Below are positions 59,698-64,000 of a stretch of 64,000 bases of DNA, piece by piece. Position 1 is the stretch's first letter; each line of letters opens with the position of its first letter. A program made the translations under genes and the position numbers. The notes below the pieces were generated by a model that was given only the letters and a program-made list of their open reading frames with translations, was not told the DNA's origin and did no database searches. Source of the DNA: Platycnemis pennipes. Taxonomy: Eukaryota > Arthropoda > Insecta > Odonata > Platycnemididae. The DNA lies in NCBI GenBank assembly GCA_933228895.1, contig OW121852.1, positions 130,257,544-130,321,543 of the forward strand, read 5' to 3'.

Positions 59698-59873
59698 GTA
59701 GTTCCAAGCGTAACGTAGTTCCAAAATATATCACTTACATGATAGCGCTGGAAAAGCCCCCTCACCACAGCCATGGGAACTGAGGCCTTGCCAGGACCAT
59801 GATTTATACCATGACCAATTCTGCAGATATTTTTCATTTCTTCGGGAATTGATAATGATAGTTTTCGTTTCAA
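59698..59873 (-). other. Unassigned open segment fused to J2
   Basis: The J2 frame continues upstream into KRKLSLSIPEEMKNICRIGH and PMAVVRGLFQRYHVSDIFW, which is not part of the J family. It may be the sequence into which J2 inserted. No family recognised. Confidence 0.25.
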
Positions 59874-60129
59874 AGGAACTCAGTTGACAGACGATGGATA
59901 TTCAAAAGATAAGCTTCCTGCAGTGAACTGTTCCACCGTGAAGTTTATATGAGATAAAATTGTGAGTTATTTCAGTAAAGAACTCTACAAATTAGCTGGA
60001 AAAGTTTGGCTAAATAGCCAATATTGAAATGAATGATTTTTACGAGGAAATGGATCGTGGAAATTGAACTGAGAACCAGATTGGGTAGATTAGTTGAACC
60101 CTTCCCAGAGTCTGTTTTTGTACCCTCGC

Positions 60130-60355
60130 GTCGACATCGGGTGCTACGTCGGAAATGCGCTAGACCGGCAACTCAAGGGTCGCGGGTTTGGATTATCACG
60201 CAAGGCATAGGCGTTGCGTTTGTCTTAGGCTTTAGATACAATATTAGACCGTATGATATCACCTCAGCCGGTGAGGTAATTCGACCCTAGTTTGTGGTCA
60301 CCTTCGGGGAGACTCATCTCGAGTGTGATGATGGGATGTCCCAACGGATGTATGA
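60130..60355 (+). repeat. Probable tRNA-derived SINE, family 3
   Basis: A tRNA-like head (GAAATGCGCTAGACCGGCAA, then a B-box-like GCGGGTTTGGATTAT) precedes a body of mixed composition. Only one copy is seen, so this is tentative. Confidence 0.4.
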
Positions 60356-60374
60356 CAATGCATCATGCACGATA

Positions 60375-60545
60375 AATTTGCTACTTTTCCCTAGTTAGAC
60401 CTCATTTAAAATACGCTGCCAGTGTATGGGATCCTTACGATACAGGCTTAAATAACGAATTGGATCGTGTGCAGTAAAGATCAGAAAATAAATGGACGGC
60501 ATGATTACTATAACAAGCGTTACCAGTCCATGGGAATCATTGTCC
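60375..60545 (+). mobile_element. J1 C-terminal fragment
   Basis: Reads the YFSL-RPHLKYAASVWDPYDT region and ELDRVQ, followed by a shortened VTSPWESLS piece. Confidence 0.7.
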
Positions 60546-60564
60546 AAGAGTAGATAAATGCACA

Positions 60565-61908
60565 TAGTCAGGTCTCCATTGACCATGTTCAGCATGGCTT
60601 CCGGAAGAGCAGATCATGCGAAACTCAACTTCCTCTCTTTTTCCACGATATTTTAGTTTCTTGCGAAAATAAAATTCCAGTGGATGCTACACTTCTCGAT
60701 TTCAAGAAAGCTTTTGGCAAGGTGTCTCATAGCAAACTAATTTTGAAATTAAAATCTTACGGGTTAGGCAGTGACATTATATTATGGATAAATGTTTTTC
60801 TGCATGATCGGGTGCAAAGGGTTGTTTTGGACGGTGTTACCTCTCCGACAATTGAAGTCACTTAGGGTGTCCTACAAGGTAGTGTGATAGGTCCACTTTT
60901 GTACCTTCTGCACAAAAAATAATATCAATAAGGTGGTAAAAAATAAGCTTCGTCTATTTGCCGGTGACAGGGTAGTGTAGAGGGAAATTCTATGCCCAAA
61001 TGATAAAAATATTTAAATGATGACCTACAAGCTATTAGTGAATTTTTTATTATTAATTAATTATTAATTAATAATAAAATTAATTAATTTTATTATTAAT
61101 TTTATTATTAATATTAATGAAGTTAGTAATCTTGGAATAAGACTGATACATGATCCTTCCTGGGGTAAACACATACGTTAAATAGTGGGTCAAGTTAATC
61201 GTAAACTGGATTCATCAAAATACTATTGGGTAAATGTGACGATCATGTACGAGAAATCAGCTACTTTTCCCTTGTAAGACCTCATTTGGAATATGCTGCC
61301 AGTGTATTGGATCCCTACAAAATCGGTCTAAATAATGAACTTGAACGTGTGCAGCGAAGATCGGCAAGATTTGTAAAGGGACGGTATGATAACCCTATTA
61401 GCGTAACCAGTATATTAAATGAATTAAAATGGGAATGATTGTCAGATCGCAGGTTGAAATTTATACTTAATCTCCTAAATAAATAAAAGATAATATTTTC
61501 AGTGATAACATTAAAATGTTTTGCGAACCCCAACTTACTATGGTAGACTGTACCATAAAATGAAATATAGAGAAATTGATTGACGAACTGACAGATTCAA
61601 AATGTCTTTTTTTCCTCGTACAATTAGGGATTTGAATAGCGGAAACATGTCCAACACGAGTGATTGAATCCATAGCATAGGTAGTTGCATGTTGGTGTAA
61701 AGACTTGAAGGTAGCCCAACTAAGAGCACGTTTATGCATGCGTAGTTTGATGTTTTTATCTTTTAAAATATTGCAGTTTGGAGTAATATATTAATACTAA
61801 TCCTTTTAAATTTATGATATGTAGTGCATGTTTAGTTAGAATTCACCCCCTGCCACACAACTTTGAGGTGGCTTGCGGGGTACTATGTAGATGTAGATGT
61901 AGATTTAT
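60565..61908 (+). mobile_element. J1 element, most complete RT domain
   Basis: 5'-truncated but includes the QHGFRKSRSCETQL region, DATLLDFKKAFGKVSHSKLI (palm motif A with its aspartate), GVLQGSVIGPLLYLL, and a catalytic box mutated to LFAGD. After an AT-rich replacement or deletion near 61035-61115 it continues with RPHLEYAASVLDPYKIGLNN and the C-terminus, then the tail hairpin and GTAGATGTAGATGTAGAT. Confidence 0.88.
61035..61115. repeat. ATTA/TAAT low-complexity tract
   Basis: About 80 bp of TTATTAATTAATTATTAATT-type sequence, strongly self-complementary, replacing part of the RT thumb in the J1 copy. Confidence 0.85.
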
Positions 61909-62890
61909 GGTTACGAATATGGTTACGAAATCAAATTCCACAATTAACTTGCCCAATTATCACACAAACTAATGATAGCTGAACTGGCACAGTTTAAAGT
62001 TCAGCCTAAAGATGTAATGGCGCCTAGCGAAAAAGCGACGAACTAGAGCCTCTTATAAGAGTATGCGCGCTCCATATGGAATTAGTGGCATGATCTGTAT
62101 TCTAAGATTGTGCTTGCGATGTTGAGATCTCGAATTAAATCTCACAGGATCGTCCCCCTCAAAACCCTTCCCTCCCCTTTCACCCAACCCCCAGCGAGCC
62201 CTTTTCCCTGCTCCTCCAATCTCCACCCCTTTTGTCCAGAAGCCGGAAGGAGCACCCCTAATTTCCATTGTATCCGACCCTGATTAATCCTTTGCGGAAA
62301 CCGTTCCTTCCAGAATAATGGACAAATGGTCTTCTTACAACTCCACGTCTTCCTTCTCTCGAGAGATGTCTCTCTTCCAACCTTTACGCACGAGAACACT
62401 GTCTGCGCCACCAGAGATATATCTCCCACGATTCTCCTTCAAACTCGAAACGAGGAGGAACCCTACCCACTCTTCGAAACCACCCCACTCCTGATCCACC
62501 TCCGCCTTCCCCCACCTACCCCCAAAAATCCCCTGCCACTCGCGAAAAACCATTCTATGGAAATACAATCAAAAGACGAAATTTTTCGGGAGACGCGCCA
62601 AAAGTCGATAACGACCTTCCCGGGCGTGAAAATCGAGTCCTGAAGCCGAAATGGAGGCAAAACTCCTTTTACACGAAAAAGTTGTTTCCAACTGGAAGCG
62701 GAAGCATTGATGAAAAGTGAAGCTGCCGAGTACGCCATTGGTGCTGGTTAAATTGCTCTTTTGTTCTGAAAACATAACACTTTCCTAACTCAACGAAACG
62801 GATGATGGATATAGAGAGCTCCTGGATACACCGCCAAGCAGAAGCGTTCCTGCTTAGTATCTCAAAGTGCGGTGAGGACGTCAGGACTAA
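61909..62890. other. No recognisable gene; pyrimidine-rich 62140-62540
   Basis: Overlapping frames on both strands reflect composition. No domains or supported exons. Confidence 0.35.
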
Positions 62891-63294
62891 AGCCCGTTTC
62901 ACCCGATACTTGATCCAGCACAAGAACTAGTAGTGTGCCAGCCGCTACTTGATATCGAGGACGTAATCTAGCATGATTGGAACCATCCTGGGAGGTTTCA
63001 CACGAACATCGACCTTGTGCTAGCTATGAATCGGTTATTCCATATGATTCCATACTAATTAAAGAAAAGAGAAGTTCGCACAGCGTCTGTAACGTGACTT
63101 GATTGGTCGATGGCTACTGGGTCCTACTAGAAATCTAGTACCGCATCAAGTACGAAATCCAATAGCTCAGAGAGTATACTAGCTAGCATGCTTGCTAGCC
63201 AGTATACTGGTTCTGTCCACACGATACTGGAAAGCTAGCATACTAGCGAGTGTACTAGACCTTGTACTGGATCAAGTATCGTTTGAAACGGGCT
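62891..63294 (+). mobile_element. Harbinger-type MITE (404 bp)
   Basis: Inverted ends of about 35 bp beginning AGCCCGTTTCA and ending TGAAACGGGCT (allowing for changes), with TAA at 62888-62890 and 63295-63297. The centre near 63170-63230 has CTAGCTAGC/CTAGC-rich palindromes. Confidence 0.83.
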
Positions 63295-63299
63295 TAAGA

Positions 63300-63640
63300 T
63301 TGGCGAACCGACAGATTCAATACGTCCTTTTTCTTTTGTACAAATAGGGATATCAATAGCTGTGAATATCTTCAAAAGTATATAGTTAGAAATTAGTTAA
63401 AGGAAAGCATAGGTAGCGCACTAGCACGGTCCCTATACAGTCTATATAATCTAAATAATCCCCTGCAAGCCGCCATGAAGGTGTGTGGCAGGGTGTGAAT
63501 TCAAACAAAAATGCAATACATATACTAATTAAAAAGGATTAGTAACTATATTCTAGTCTAAATAGGAAATAAAAAATATCGAAATTGTGAAGCAAGCAAG
63601 CAAAAACATTCTGATAGTTGGGTTAGCTTAAAGTCTCTTA
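63300..63640. mobile_element. J1 fragments, facing opposite ways
   Basis: 63300-63420 (+) is the DCRTDRF/RTIR coding end; 63455-63640 (-) is a tail and 3' untranslated region up to GTTGGGTTAGC. Confidence 0.7.
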
Positions 63641-63649
63641 AGCAATTGA

Positions 63650-64000
63650 ATACAATTTTCTCGGGTATTCCTCAGGTTCAGAACATTTATGCTGACCGAC
63701 GTTTCGATGTTCGACTTGGGCATGGTCTTTAGGGCAATTGAGTGTCGATTTCGCGATATACTTGTTTGCAAATATTGCTGATGGAGAAACCTGAGTGAAA
63801 GATTTTTATTCTATAACCGGAACTCAATGGCTTCTTTCACGAGGTGGTCCCAGTACATCGAGGATCGGGTTTGCATCCTCGAACCGGAGGGCGTGGTCGC
63901 TATGTTCCGCAATGGCGGATTTTTCGGTTGTCAGATGCCGTTTGTTCTCCTTCAGTCCCATCTCAATCGTGCGCCAGTTTCGCCGCATTGGCAAGGAACT
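63650..64000 (-). mobile_element. Penelope-like element, cut by the window end
   Basis: The minus strand reads VPCQCGETGARL at the edge, then in another frame TIEMGLKENKRHL and EKSAIAEHSDHALRFEDANP, then (after a frameshift) DHLVKEAIEFR, the PLE endonuclease C-terminus. A terminal-repeat motif follows on the minus strand near 63690-63735 (CTAAAGACC ... CATCGAAACGTCGGTC), including the GAAACGTC string of PLE hammerheads. Confidence 0.8.

Noticed and set aside
1..64000. CRISPR arrays, operons, ribosome binding sites, bacterial terminators
   Set aside because: The sequence is eukaryotic; none of these is present.

Overview
The window is eukaryotic and almost certainly from an arthropod, probably an insect; nothing in it fixes the order. 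Genes are split by GT-AG introns. One receptor and one ubiquitin ligase of animal type are present, and most of the DNA is old transposon sequence: mariner, hAT, pogo, TTAA-type and Harbinger-type elements, Penelope-like retroelements, RTE-like and CR1/Jockey-like retrotransposons, and tRNA-derived SINEs. Only about 1.4 kb looks like host protein-coding sequence.

Host genes. On the minus strand, two in-phase exons at 15634-15885 and 8034-8201 together encode the complete six-cysteine extracellular hormone-binding domain of a class B (secretin-type) neuropeptide receptor. A 7.4 kb intron separates them and is filled with retroelement debris. The transmembrane exons were not found and should lie beyond position 1 (to the left) or be unrecognisable here. 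On the plus strand, 36206-38124 holds a two-exon SINA/SIAH-like E3 ubiquitin ligase with intact RING and SIAH zinc fingers. A short orphan exon is likely at 45407-45529 (+). A tRNA-Asn-like sequence at 16521-16594 has two stem mismatches and may be a pseudogene.

Repeats. (1) MITE-A: about 540 bp, inverted ends AATGGGG(G/T)CGTTTAC, eight copies. (2) CR1/Jockey-like non-LTR elements of two related subfamilies (J1 and J2 here), about 25 fragments, nearly all 3' ends, sharing a tail hairpin and GTAGAT repeats. (3) RTE-like elements: four sizeable copies plus small pieces. (4) Penelope-like elements (PLEs) with GIY-YIG endonuclease, four coding copies, plus several short palindromes built from two facing hammerhead-like motifs. 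(5) DNA-transposon MITEs with clear target-site duplications: hAT type (8 bp), piggyBac type (TTAA), Harbinger type (TAA/TTA) and pogo type (TA). (6) tRNA-derived SINEs. Many insertions are nested and other copies in the window give the empty site, so relative ages can be read off: for example RTE in MITE-A, pogo in MITE-A, a TTAA MITE in an RTE, a Harbinger MITE in a PLE, and SINEs in J elements.

Most noteworthy: a 24-bp perfect inverted repeat bringing together both ends of the SINA-like gene's intron; a 352-bp palindromic element with 12-bp target duplications and paired hammerhead-like motifs, with at least three relatives; and a 1.8 kb long palindrome at 53762-55535. No new protein-coding system was found.
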